Part shown: piece by piece, positions 23,908 through 31,855 of the stretch
Layout of the letters: every line of letters starts with the position of its first letter
Position numbering within the stretch: the first letter of the stretch is position 1
Assembly: GCA_004557245.1 (NCBI GenBank)
Contig: SFEL01000007.1
Span: 153,174-217,173, forward strand
DNA from: Clostridiales bacterium
GTDB lineage: Bacteria; Bacillota; Clostridia; Christensenellales; CAG-138
DNA: 64,000 nucleotides
Reading direction: 5' to 3'
Notes under the pieces: model-generated
What the model was told of the DNA's origin: nothing
What the model saw: the letters and a program-made list of their open reading frames with translations, nothing else
The model's database searches: none
Made by a program: the position numbers and the translations under genes

Positions 23908-26307
23908 TTACAGCTTGGTGTTCAGCCTTGTCGCTTCCTTATAGGGCTTGAATAGCATGTATACCATGCCCACGAGGAAGATCACGGCAACGACTACGCC
24001 AAGGAAGTTTGCATTGCCGGTGAAGAGGTTGCCGAACTGATTGATCATCAGGGCTATCACATATGCGAAGCCGCATTGATAGCCGATGGCAAACCAGGTC
24101 CAGCCGGCGTTGTTCATCTCGCGCCTGATGGCGCCTATTGCCGCAAAGCAGGGTGCGCACAGCAGGTTAAATACCAGGAAAGAGTAAGCGGTAATGGGTG
24201 TGAAAGCGCTTGCAAGGTTTGCGTATACGCTGCCGTTGCCGCCGTACAGTATGCCCAGAGTACCTACTATGTTCTCCTTGGCGATAAGGCCAGTGATGGA
24301 GGCTACGACCGCTTGCCAGTTGCCCCAGCCCAGAGGCTTGAAGATCCAAGCTACCGCACCGCCTATGGAGGCCAGTATGGAGCAATCGATCTGATCCTCG
24401 GACAGCATTCTGAAGGTGCCGTTTACGGTTCCGAAGTAAGTGGTGAACCATACAAAGATTGTGGAAAGCAGTATGATGGTGCCTGCCTTCTTGATGAAGC
24501 TCCAGCCCCGCTCCCATGTGCTCCTGAGCACGTTGCCTGCGGTGGGCCAGTGGTATGCGGGTAGTTCCATTACGAAGGGAGCGGGCTCGCCGGCGAACCT
24601 CTTAGTCTTCTTGAGCATGATTCCGGAGATTATTATCGCGGCCATGCCGATGAAGTAAGCGGAGGTAGCTACCCATGCGGAACCGCCAAATATAGCGCCG
24701 GCAATCATCGCTATGAAGGGAACCTTAGCGCCGCAGGGGATAAATGTGGTGGTCATTATGGTCATGCGTCGGTCGCGCTCATTCTCTATGGTACGGGAGG
24801 CCATTATTCCGGGGATACCGCAGCCGGTGCCGATCAGCATGGGGATGAAGGATTTGCCGGAGAGGCCGAATCTGCGGAATACCCTATCCAGGACGAATGC
24901 GATACGGGCCATGTAGCCGCAGGACTCAAGGATAGCAAGAAGCAGAAACAACACCAGCATCTGAGGCACAAAGCCCAGCACCGCGCCGACGCCGGCCACT
25001 ATGCCGTTCATTATCAGGCCACGGAGCCACTCGGCGCAGTTGCCTTTGTTCAGAGCGCTTTCAACGAGTACGGGGATGCCGGGTACCCATACGCCGTAGT
25101 CGGAAGGATCGGGCTCTTCGCCGATTTCCTGAAGGGTGGCCTTTGCAGCCTCATAATCCTCGAGGGTAGCAGTTTCCTCGGAAACCGCAAGGGTCTCCTC
25201 GTCCTCTATCTCGTAGGTAAATTTGCCGTCAGCAGGCTCGCCGTTTTCTTCGACATACGCTTCATAACCGTCAACTATGGCAGCGGCCTCGCCGTATTCT
25301 TCTGCCACCTCATTATAAGCGGCTGAACCGATGCCAAACAGGTGCCAGCCATCGCCAAACAGTCCATCGTTTGCCCAGTCAGTGGCAGATGCGCCGACAG
25401 TGACCATGGCGAGGTAGTATACGAGGAACATTACCGCTGCAAATATGGGCAGGCCCAGCCAGCGGTTGGTGACCACCCTGTCGATCTTATCGGAAGCAGA
25501 AAGCCGACCCTGATTTTTTTTCTTGTAGCAGCATTTGATTATCTCGGCGATATATACGTAGCGCTCATTGGTGATGATGCTTTCAGCGTCATCGTCCAGC
25601 TCCTTCTCGGCAGCTTTGATGTCGCTGTCAATGTGGTCGAGAACATCCTTGGAGATGTCCAGCTTCTCAAGCACCTTGTCGTCGCGCTCGAATATCTTTA
25701 TGGCGTACCAGCGCTGCTGCTCAAGGGGCATGTTATGTACGGCAGCTTCCTCGATGTGAGCAATAGCGTGCTCAACGGGGCCGGAGAAAGTATGCATGGG
25801 GACGGTTTTTGCGCCATGGGCGGCTTTGATCGCGGCCTCCGCAGCTTCCATGACGCCGGCGCCCTTCAGGGCGGATATCTCTACTATCCTGCAGCCCAGC
25901 TTTTCGGAAAGCCGGGCGGTATCTATCTTATCGCCATTCTTGCGCACAACGTCCATCATGTTGATTGCGATGACTACCGGAATACCCAATTCAGTCAGCT
26001 GAGTGGTGAGGTAGAGGTTGCGCTCCAGGTTGGTGCCGTCGATTATGTTCAGTATGGCGTCGGGGCGCTGGTTGATGAGATAATTTCTGGCAACTACTTC
26101 CTCCAAAGTATAGGGGGAAAGCGAATAGATGCCGGGCAGATCCATTATGACCACATCCTCATGCTTCCTGAGACGACCCTCTTTCTTTTCTACTGTAACG
26201 CCGGGCCAGTTGCCAACAAACTGGTTGGAACCGGTCAGAGAGTTGAACAGCGTAGTCTTACCGCTGTTGGGATTGCCCGCCAGGGCTATCTTGATCTGTT
26301 TGTCCAT
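23908..26307 (-). CDS. feoB: Ferrous iron transporter FeoB
   Basis: Fe(II) importer. N-terminal G domain with G1 GNPNSGKTTLFNSLTGS, G3 DLPGIYSLSPYTLEE and G4 AINMMD; then a helical GDI-like region; then the membrane domain with gate motifs (GCGIPGIMASRTIENERDRR; PCGAKVPF). 799 aa, longer than E. coli FeoB, partly because of an acidic insert at about residues 330-410 between the first two membrane helices (rich in E, D and A, with EEYGEAAAIVDGYEAYVEEN), predicted outside. AAAAGGAG precedes ATG 26307. Operon feoA-feoA-feoB-Cys-rich protein. Confidence 0.96.
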   Translation of the reverse strand: MDKQIKIALAGNPNSGKTTLFNSLTGSNQFVGNWPGVTVEKKEGRLRKHEDVVIMDLPGIYSLSPYTLEEVVARNYLINQRPDAILNIIDGTNLERNLYLTTQLTELGIPVVIAINMMDVVRKNGDKIDTARLSEKLGCRIVEISALKGAGVMEAAEAAIKAAHGAKTVPMHTFSGPVEHAIAHIEEAAVHNMPLEQQRWYAIKIFERDDKVLEKLDISKDVLDHIDSDIKAAEKELDDDAESIITNERYVYIAEIIKCCYKKKNQGRLSASDKIDRVVTNRWLGLPIFAAVMFLVYYLAMVTVGASATDWANDGLFGDGWHLFGIGSAAYNEVAEEYGEAAAIVDGYEAYVEENGEPADGKFTYEIEDEETLAVSEETATLEDYEAAKATLQEIGEEPDPSDYGVWVPGIPVLVESALNKGNCAEWLRGLIMNGIVAGVGAVLGFVPQMLVLFLLLAILESCGYMARIAFVLDRVFRRFGLSGKSFIPMLIGTGCGIPGIMASRTIENERDRRMTIMTTTFIPCGAKVPFIAMIAGAIFGGSAWVATSAYFIGMAAIIISGIMLKKTKRFAGEPAPFVMELPAYHWPTAGNVLRSTWERGWSFIKKAGTIILLSTIFVWFTTYFGTVNGTFRMLSEDQIDCSILASIGGAVAWIFKPLGWGNWQAVVASITGLIAKENIVGTLGILYGGNGSVYANLASAFTPITAYSFLVFNLLCAPCFAAIGAIRREMNNAGWTWFAIGYQCGFAYVIALMINQFGNLFTGNANFLGVVVAVIFLVGMVYMLFKPYKEATRLNTKL

Positions 26308-26335
26308 GATAAAACTCCTTTTAAGTTAATGTACC

Positions 26336-26350
26336 TTAACCACCGGTTAA
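26336..26350. promoter_or_regulatory. DtxR-like inverted repeat between feoA and feoB
   Basis: TTAACC-ACC-GGTTAA, a perfect 6-bp inverted repeat matching the half-site GGTTA found at the other iron-locus operators. Confidence 0.5.
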
Positions 26351-26362
26351 AAAATTTCCTGT

Positions 26363-26584
26363 TTACTCCACCTCTATCATTTCGGCATCGGCTTTTCTCA
26401 GACTAAGCTCGTAACCGCGTACAGTTACCTCAATCGGATCGCCTAATGGAGCTACCTTGCGGACGTATACCTCAACGCCCTTGGTAATGCCCATGTCCAT
26501 TATGCGGCGCTTTACCGGGCCTTCGCCATGGAGCTTTACGACCTTGACGGTTTTGCCGATCTTGGTTTCCCTTAATGTCTTCAT
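26363..26584 (-). CDS. feoA: FeoA family protein
   Basis: 73-aa SH3-like domain protein that assists FeoB. Typical core VKLHGEGPVKRRIMDMGITK followed by VRGYELSLRKADAEMIEV. AAGGAG site before ATG 26584. Second of two feoA genes in the operon; the two differ substantially, so they may pair as different subunits. Confidence 0.93.
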   Translation of the reverse strand: MKTLRETKIGKTVKVVKLHGEGPVKRRIMDMGITKGVEVYVRKVAPLGDPIEVTVRGYELSLRKADAEMIEVE

Positions 26585-26642
26585 AGTCCTCTCTCCTTTT
26601 TGATTTGCTTCTTTATTAATTAAAATTCAAACCTTTCGGGCA

Positions 26643-26855
26643 TCAGATCATTATCCTGCGGGCCATCTCTCGGCTTATGGCTATCCGCGATTCTTTGACC
26701 TTTACTATGACGTTGCCGCCTATTGCAGAAACTACAGTTACCAGGCCGCCAGCCGTAAAGCCAAGATCTTCAAGGTGCTTTTTGACATCCGGGCTGCCGC
26801 TGACCTTTTTTATCACGCTTTCTTTGCCTATATCTACCAGATCAAGGGGCACCAT
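26643..26855 (-). CDS. feoA: FeoA family protein
   Basis: About 70 aa SH3-like protein: ADLGFTAGG-type core seen as HLEDLGFTAGGLVTVVSAIG, ending IAISREMARRIMI. ATG 26855 lies 7 bases after GAGGAG; an in-frame TTG at 26861 is too close to it. First gene of the feo operon. Confidence 0.92.
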   Translation of the reverse strand: MVPLDLVDIGKESVIKKVSGSPDVKKHLEDLGFTAGGLVTVVSAIGGNVIVKVKESRIAISREMARRIMI

Positions 26856-26920
26856 ACTCAATCTCCTCTGTTTTCTGTGCTACTTGTGGGTCCACATTTT
26901 TACGCATGGGTTTAAGTACT

Positions 26921-26962
26921 TTAACTACCGAGTAGTTTAACAACTCTAACCGGCTTTGTCAA
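26921..26962 (-). promoter_or_regulatory. feo operon promoter with overlapping DtxR-like operator
   Basis: Minus strand TTGACA (26957-26962), 17-base spacer, TAAACT (26934-26939). An inverted repeat (TTAACTAC..GTAGTTTAA, 26921-26940) covers the -10. The spacer carries GGTTAGAG, the same string as in the regulator's operator at 27010. Metal-bound regulator would block polymerase. Confidence 0.75.
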
Positions 26963-27007
26963 CCCTTTTTTATCTGAAAATTTAAACAAAATTTTACCCT
27001 TGCATTT

Positions 27008-27037
27008 TTGGTTAGAGTTTGCTAACCTATGTATAAT
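27008..27037 (+). promoter_or_regulatory. Promoter and operator of the DtxR-type gene
   Basis: TTGGTT (27008-27013), 18-base spacer, TATAAT (27032-27037). GGTTAG-AGTTTG-CTAACC (27010-27027), a DtxR/IdeR-like box, fills the spacer, implying autoregulation. Confidence 0.65.
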
Positions 27038-27113
27038 ATATAATCATCATTGATATTTTACCAACAACAGTTTTATATGATATTGCAATAAAAATACGAA
27101 AGGGCGGTACAAT

Positions 27114-27485
27114 TTGAAAATAATGAGAGCCACTGAGGATTACCTCGAAGCGATGCTGATGATGCGCGATAAGCACGGCTATATTCGTTCCATTGATGTG
27201 GCGGACTATCTTGGCGTTACAAAGCCCAGCGTAACATATACCACGAAAAGGCTGAAGGCCAGCGGACATATCACGATGGACGGGGAGGGGCTCATAACCC
27301 TTACCGAATCAGGAATGGAGATAGCTTCCAAGATGCTGGACAGGCACAGGACGTTGACCGGTTTTTTGGTATCAATAGGCGTGGACGAAATCACTGCCGA
27401 GACTGACGCCTGCAAAATGGAGCACGACCTTAGCGACAAGACCTACAATGCCATATGCGCCCACGCGAGGGCACACATGAAGTAA
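27114..27485 (+). CDS. DtxR/MntR family metal-dependent transcriptional regulator
   Basis: 123 aa. N-terminal winged helix (ATEDYLEAMLMMRDKHGYIR; recognition helix in VTKPSVTYTTKRLKASG), then a metal-binding/dimerisation domain with ligand-type residues in DRHRTLTGFLV, AETDACKMEHDLSDKTY and the final HARAH. It lacks the SH3 domain, like MntR. Start TTG 27114 is 6 bases after AGGGCGG. Divergent from feo, so probably its Fe(II)-responsive repressor; a manganese role cannot be excluded. Confidence 0.9.
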   Translation: MKIMRATEDYLEAMLMMRDKHGYIRSIDVADYLGVTKPSVTYTTKRLKASGHITMDGEGLITLTESGMEIASKMLDRHRTLTGFLVSIGVDEITAETDACKMEHDLSDKTYNAICAHARAHMK

Positions 27486-27493
27486 GAGCCTGC

Positions 27494-27518
27494 GCCGCTC
27501 AATAGGGCGGCTTATTTT
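27494..27518 (+). terminator. Terminator after the DtxR-type gene
   Basis: GCCGC, loop TCAATAGG, GCGGC, then TTATTTTA. Confidence 0.6.
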
Positions 27519-27524
27519 AGGGAC

Positions 27525-27548
27525 ATAGGTTAAGGCTGTTTAACCTAT
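27525..27548. promoter_or_regulatory. Perfect DtxR-like operator ahead of a gene-free region
   Basis: ATAGGTTAA-GGCTGT-TTAACCTAT, a 9-bp perfect inverted repeat. It overlaps a TATACT -10-like hexamer (27546-27551). The next gene (pckA) is more than 320 bases away. Confidence 0.6.
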
Positions 27549-27875
27549 ACTGCTGTAATAAATGATGTGCTCAACGTGTGAGAGCCGTGTCTGCAACGCC
27601 ATACGCAATGCCGTAAGCGTTTGAGCGACATTGAAAAGGAAACGTGGCGCTTCTGCTTTTTGCTTTTGCAACCTGCCTGCGGGATAAGATAAGCTTACCG
27701 CTAAGGCAGATATACTAAGGATTTATTTGAATATTTCCTGACAATTTGTATTGATTTTAACGGGGCCATGACTTATCATAAAAAGTATCATGAGGTAGTT
27801 TTGGTTTGGCTCAGAGTGAATAATCCTCTGCCCATTCCTGCATAAATAATACAGAAAGAGGTTGTGTAAAAGAAA
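27549..27875 (+). other. Gene-free region upstream of pckA, possible untranslated RNA
   Basis: No ORF with a ribosome site. It contains a strong stem, CTGCCTGCGG with CCGC-TA-AGGCAG, at about 27671-27711. The last 150 bases are AT-rich and may hold the pckA promoter and leader. Known riboswitch hallmarks were not found. With the operator at its 5' edge it could be a metal-regulated RNA. Confidence 0.35.
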
Positions 27876-29483
27876 ATGGCAAACATCGATCTTACCAAGT
27901 ACGGCATTACCGGCACTACGGAAATAGTCTACAATCCTTCCTACGAGATGCTCTTTGAGGAAGAGACCAAGCCCGGCCTTGAAGGCTATGAAAAGGGTCA
28001 GCTCAGCGAGCTGGGCGCCGTCAACGTCATGACCGGCATATACACCGGCCGTTCTCCCAAGGACAAGTTTATCGTAGTTGACGATACTTCCAAGGACACC
28101 GTCTGGTGGACTTCCGACGAATATAAGAATGACAACCATCCCGCCTCCATCGAGACCTGGAATGCCGTTAAGGATATCGCAAGAAAAGAACTTTCTAATA
28201 AGCGCCTGTTCGTAGTGGACGCCTTCTGCGGCGCCAACAAGGACACCCGCATGGCAATCCGCTTCATCGTAGAAGTTGCCTGGCAGGCCCACTTTGTAGA
28301 GAATATGTTTATCAGGCCCACCGAAGAGGAGCTGAAGAACTTTGAGCCGGATTTCGTAGTTTACAACGCCTCCAAGGCAAAGGTAGAGAACTACAAGGAG
28401 CTGGGGCTTAATTCCGAGACCGCGGTAGTATTCAACCTCACCAGCCGCGAGCAGGTCATCATCAATACCTGGTACGGCGGCGAAATGAAGAAGGGTCTCT
28501 TCTCCATGATGAACTACTATCTGCCCCTCAAGGGTATCGCCTCCATGCACTGCTCTGCAAATACCGACATGAACGGCCAGAACACCGCCATCTTCTTTGG
28601 CCTTTCCGGCACCGGCAAGACCACGCTGTCTACCGACCCCAAGCGCCTGCTGATCGGTGACGACGAGCACGGCTGGGACGACAACGGCGTGTTCAACTTC
28701 GAAGGCGGATGCTATGCAAAGGTCATTAATCTGGATAAGGAATCCGAGCCGGATATCTACAACGCCATCAAGCGCAATGCTCTCCTCGAGAATGTAACCC
28801 TCGATGAGGACGGCAAGATAGACTTTGCCGATAAGAGCGTTACCGAGAACACCCGTGTATCTTACCCCATCGACCATATTAAGAACATAGTGCGCCCCAT
28901 AAGCTCCGCGCCCGCTGCAAAGAACGTTATTTTCCTCTCCGCCGACGCTTTCGGCGTGCTGCCTCCCGTATCCATACTGACTCCGGAGCAGACCAAGTAC
29001 TACTTCCTCTCCGGCTTTACCGCAAAGCTGGCTGGTACCGAGCGCGGCATAACCGAACCTACTCCCACCTTCTCCGCATGCTTCGGCCAGGCATTCCTGG
29101 AGCTGCATCCCACTAAATACGCTGAGGAACTGGTAAAGCGCATGGAGATGAGCGGCGCGAAGGCGTATCTGGTCAACACCGGATGGAACGGCACCGGCAA
29201 GCGTATCTCCATCAAGGATACCCGCGGCATAATCGACGCTATCCTCAACGGTGACATACTGGGCGTGCCCACCAAGAAAATACCTTACTTTGACTTCGAG
29301 GTACCCACCGAGCTGAAGGGCGTTGACACCAACATTCTGGATCCCAGAGATACCTATGCCAATCCCGCTGATTGGGATGCAAAGGCAAAGGATCTGGCCT
29401 CCCGCTTCATCAAGAACTTCGCCAAGTACGAAGGCAACGAGGCGGGTAAGGCTTTGGTAGACGCCGGCCCCAAGGTGGATTAA
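27876..29483 (+). CDS. pckA: Phosphoenolpyruvate carboxykinase (ATP)
   Basis: Interconverts oxaloacetate + ATP and PEP + CO2 + ADP; in anaerobic fermenters it often runs toward oxaloacetate. P-loop GLSGTGKTTLSTDPKR (kinase-1a), the metal-site region LIGDDEHGWDDNGVFNFEGG, and NTGWNGTGKRISIKDTR. 535 aa, full length. Isoleucine is mostly ATC and codon bias is strong, indicating high expression. Monocistronic with a perfect terminator. The ribosome site is modest (AAAGAGG, about 16 bases upstream). Confidence 0.97.
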   Translation: MANIDLTKYGITGTTEIVYNPSYEMLFEEETKPGLEGYEKGQLSELGAVNVMTGIYTGRSPKDKFIVVDDTSKDTVWWTSDEYKNDNHPASIETWNAVKDIARKELSNKRLFVVDAFCGANKDTRMAIRFIVEVAWQAHFVENMFIRPTEEELKNFEPDFVVYNASKAKVENYKELGLNSETAVVFNLTSREQVIINTWYGGEMKKGLFSMMNYYLPLKGIASMHCSANTDMNGQNTAIFFGLSGTGKTTLSTDPKRLLIGDDEHGWDDNGVFNFEGGCYAKVINLDKESEPDIYNAIKRNALLENVTLDEDGKIDFADKSVTENTRVSYPIDHIKNIVRPISSAPAAKNVIFLSADAFGVLPPVSILTPEQTKYYFLSGFTAKLAGTERGITEPTPTFSACFGQAFLELHPTKYAEELVKRMEMSGAKAYLVNTGWNGTGKRISIKDTRGIIDAILNGDILGVPTKKIPYFDFEVPTELKGVDTNILDPRDTYANPADWDAKAKDLASRFIKNFAKYEGNEAGKALVDAGPKVD

Positions 29484-29499
29484 ACTTAAAACGCAGTAT

Positions 29500-29530
29500 A
29501 ACGGTCCCCCGGCAGCGCCGGGGGACCGTT
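29500..29530 (+). terminator. Intrinsic terminator of pckA
   Basis: 14-bp perfect stem AACGGTCCCCCGGC / GCCGGGGGACCGTT with loop AGC. Few T follow, but the stem is very stable. Confidence 0.85.
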
Positions 29531-29578
29531 GTCATATATGCAAATATTTCATTACAATATGTTATTTGGAATTTTCAT

Positions 29579-30066
29579 ATGGCGGTATCCATGTCCGCAG
29601 CGTGTATGGTGTTTAAGTCCATGTTCAGCCCCACCTTGGGAATAGTCAACGCCATACTCGGAACGCAGCTTGGATGGCTTGAAAGCCGCAGCACTGCCCT
29701 GTATACCATAATCATACTTACGGTATGGATGGGCATAGGCTTTGACTTCCTTCTTTTCCTCTCCGCCCTGAGGGGAATACCCACCCATGTAATGGAGGCT
29801 GCAAAGCTGGATGGAGCAGGACTCTTCACAAGGGTGGTCAAGATACAGCTTCCGTTTATATCCCCCACCATACCCTACGTAATGTGCACCAATCTGGTGC
29901 TGGCCATGATGTGTTCGGCGCCTATGATAATCATAACACAGGGAGGCCCGTCGAGAAGCACCACATCGCTTATGTACCTGATGTTCGCCTCGGGCTAGGG
30001 CAGCTCAAACTACGGCCTCGTTGCGGTGGGCGCGTTTTGGGCAAATAAATTAAAAGGAGAAAAAAC
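29579..30066 (+). pseudogene. Remnant of a sugar ABC transporter permease (UgpA/MalF type) operon
   Basis: 139 aa of a carbohydrate ABC permease, from about VSMSAACMVFKSMFSPTLGI through the coupling loop MEAAKLDGAGLFTRVVKIQLP to GGPSRSTTSLMYLMFASG. About 130 N-terminal residues are missing. A TAG at 29996-29998 replaces the tyrosine expected before GSSNYGLVAVGAFW, after which the frame continues and ends early. A ribosome site (AAAAGGAG) and ATGAAAAAG then look like the start of the next gene, which runs directly into palindrome R3. So the operon has lost both flanks and much of its middle. No intact partner genes remain. Confidence 0.85.
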
Positions 30067-30080
30067 ATGAAAAAGTTCCC

Positions 30081-30123
30081 AGGGTGTCAAAAAAGTGGCT
30101 GAACGCCACTTTTTCGACACCCT
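30081..30123. repeat. Palindromic repeat R3
   Basis: AGGGTGTC-A6-GTGGC, loop TGAAC, GCCAC-T5-C-GACACCCT: 19-base arms with one A/C mismatch. It sits at the break point of the decayed ABC operon. Confidence 0.9.
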
Positions 30124-30238
30124 GACGGGGGCCTGACGCTAAGCGGCGGGCTCCCGCCATAAAGACAAAGGTTTGACAAAGCAAACATAAAGGACAGAGA
30201 GAACCAGGAAAGGAAACAGATATTCCAGACACGTAAAG

Positions 30239-30270
30239 GCATCCGTATGATCGTAACCGTACGGATGCTT
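30239..30270 (-). terminator. Hairpin downstream of the 57-aa gene
   Basis: GCATCCGTA / TACGGATGC with a 12-base loop, followed on the minus strand by CTTTA. The rest of 30124-30310 shows nothing recognisable. Confidence 0.5.
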
Positions 30271-30310
30271 AACTGTTTTGCGGACACCACCCAATCTGGC
30301 GGCTCTTTTG

Positions 30311-30484
30311 TTATTTGTCCGTTTTCTTTTTCTTGGGTATTTCCATGCCGGCAAGATCCTGATACGCTTCAAACTGCTCGTCAGTCAGGGGCGGCGTGGG
30401 CATCATACCTGTAGTATCGGTAAATGAGGAAGTGGTTGAGATGTCCGGATAGTCATTCCATTTGCCGGTTTTAGCTTTTTTCAT
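30311..30484 (-). CDS. Small hypothetical protein, 57 aa
   Basis: Begins MKKAKTGKWNDYPDISTTSS, continues through a Thr/Pro-rich stretch to LTDEQFEAYQDLAGMEIPKK and ends in a lysine-rich tail. No membrane helix or signal. AAGGAG lies 8 bases before ATG and a hairpin follows, so it is probably expressed. Family and function unknown. It lies divergent from the GntR/ABC operon. Confidence 0.65.
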   Translation of the reverse strand: MKKAKTGKWNDYPDISTTSSFTDTTGMMPTPPLTDEQFEAYQDLAGMEIPKKKKTDK

Positions 30485-30564
30485 GACTTAAACTCCTTTT
30501 TGCTTTAGTATGGCGGGATAGAAGGCGATTTATGCGGCGAAAATACCCGCTTTTTATTTTGCTG

Positions 30565-30616
30565 TTGACAGAAGCGTATATTGTGTATATACTGTATATA
30601 TAATTTTATATACAGT
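30565..30616 (+). promoter_or_regulatory. Consensus promoter with palindromic GntR operator
   Basis: TTGACA (30565-30570), 17-base spacer, TATACT (30588-30593). ACTGTATATA-TAATTT-TATATACAGT (30591-30616), a perfect 10-bp inverted repeat, starts within the -10. This is the expected layout for autorepression by the YtrA-type GntR protein encoded next. Confidence 0.85.
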
Positions 30617-30631
30617 TGAAAGGAGGAAGCC

Positions 30632-31009
30632 TTGGATATACTGATAAGCAACTCCTGCGGCAGGCCAATATATCAGCAGATATACGATCAAGTAAAGAAC
30701 GCCATACTTTCGGGAGAACTCCGCGAGGGGGATATGCTGCCCAGCATACGAGCCCTTGCTAAGGATCTGCGCATAAGCGTGATAACTACTAAGCGGGCGT
30801 ATGAGGAGCTGGAGCAGGGTGGATACATATACACAGCCGCCGGCAAGGGCTGTTTTGTGTCGCAAAAGAGCTCCGGCATGGTATACGAGGAGCACATGAA
30901 AAAAATTGAGGAGCATATGGGCGAAATAGCTCGTCTTGCTGGATCCAGCGGTATAACCGAGGGGCAGCTGATCGAAATGTACAGGGTACTTCAGGAGGAA
31001 AACAGATGA
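30632..31009 (+). CDS. GntR family regulator, YtrA subfamily
   Basis: 125 aa. Winged-helix domain (RPIYQQIYDQVKNAILSGEL; DMLPSIRALAKDLRISVITT) with a short helical C-terminus, as in YtrA-type repressors of ABC exporters. Start TTG 30632 directly follows AGGAGG. The stop overlaps the ATPase start (ATGA). It probably represses its own operon through the palindrome just upstream; related systems respond to cell-envelope antibiotics or lipid II stress. Confidence 0.92.
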   Translation: MDILISNSCGRPIYQQIYDQVKNAILSGELREGDMLPSIRALAKDLRISVITTKRAYEELEQGGYIYTAAGKGCFVSQKSSGMVYEEHMKKIEEHMGEIARLAGSSGITEGQLIEMYRVLQEENR

Positions 31010-31854
31010 AAAACGCTATAGACATTAAAGGCGTATCAAAGACATACCGTGACTTTACGCTGGATAGCCTTACCCTCAGTCTGCCCGAGGGCAGCATAAT
31101 GGGCCTCATAGGCGAAAACGGCGCAGGCAAGTCTACCACCATAAAGCTCATAATGAACGCCATACTGCCCGATTCCGGCAGCATAGAGGTACTGGGCATG
31201 GACAATAAAAGCCCCGAGTTTGCCGAGGCCAAGGAGGACATAGGCGTGGTGCTTGACGAGGCATATTTTCCCATAAACCTAAACTGTAAAAACGTAAATA
31301 CCATTATGAGGCTCACTTATAAAAAATGGGATTCAGATAAGTACTTCGGCTACATAAAGGAATTCGGGCTGCCGGAAAAGAAGGCCTTCAAGGACTTTTC
31401 GCGCGGTATGAAGATGAAGCTGGCCATAGCCGTGGCACTGTCCCACGACCCGAAGCTGCTGGTGCTGGACGAGGCAACGGGAGGCCTGGACCCAATAGTG
31501 CGGGATGAGATACTCGACATATTCAACGACTTTACCCGGGATGAGAGCCACAGCGTACTCATATCTTCCCACATAGTAAGCGATTTGGAGAAGATATGTG
31601 ACTATATAGCCTTTCTGCACCGGGGCAGGCTTATGTTCGTTGAGGAAAAGGATTTGCTCTATGAAAATTACGCCCTCGTGAATATGACTAAGACGCAGCT
31701 TTCGGGTATGCCTAAGGGCAGCGTGCTTGGCAGCCGGGAGAACAGCTATGGGGCTGAGGTGCTTATGCTGAGGAGCGACATTCCTGCGGGTATGGCGCCG
31801 GAGCGCATAACAATAGAGGATATAATGCTTTATATGGCGAGGGAGGAGAGATAG
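31006..31854 (+). CDS. ABC-2 type transporter ATP-binding protein
   Basis: Walker A GENGAGKSTTIKLIMNA, Walker B LLVLDEATGGLDPIVRDE, H-loop ISSHIVSDLEKICD; the signature is divergent (FSRGMKMKLAIAVAL). 282 aa including a C-terminal ~60-residue extension. Coupled by 4-base overlap to the GntR gene and followed by one permease gene, forming an exporter or sensing complex. Substrate unknown. Confidence 0.93.
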   Translation: MKNAIDIKGVSKTYRDFTLDSLTLSLPEGSIMGLIGENGAGKSTTIKLIMNAILPDSGSIEVLGMDNKSPEFAEAKEDIGVVLDEAYFPINLNCKNVNTIMRLTYKKWDSDKYFGYIKEFGLPEKKAFKDFSRGMKMKLAIAVALSHDPKLLVLDEATGGLDPIVRDEILDIFNDFTRDESHSVLISSHIVSDLEKICDYIAFLHRGRLMFVEEKDLLYENYALVNMTKTQLSGMPKGSVLGSRENSYGAEVLMLRSDIPAGMAPERITIEDIMLYMAREER

Positions 31855-31855
31855 C

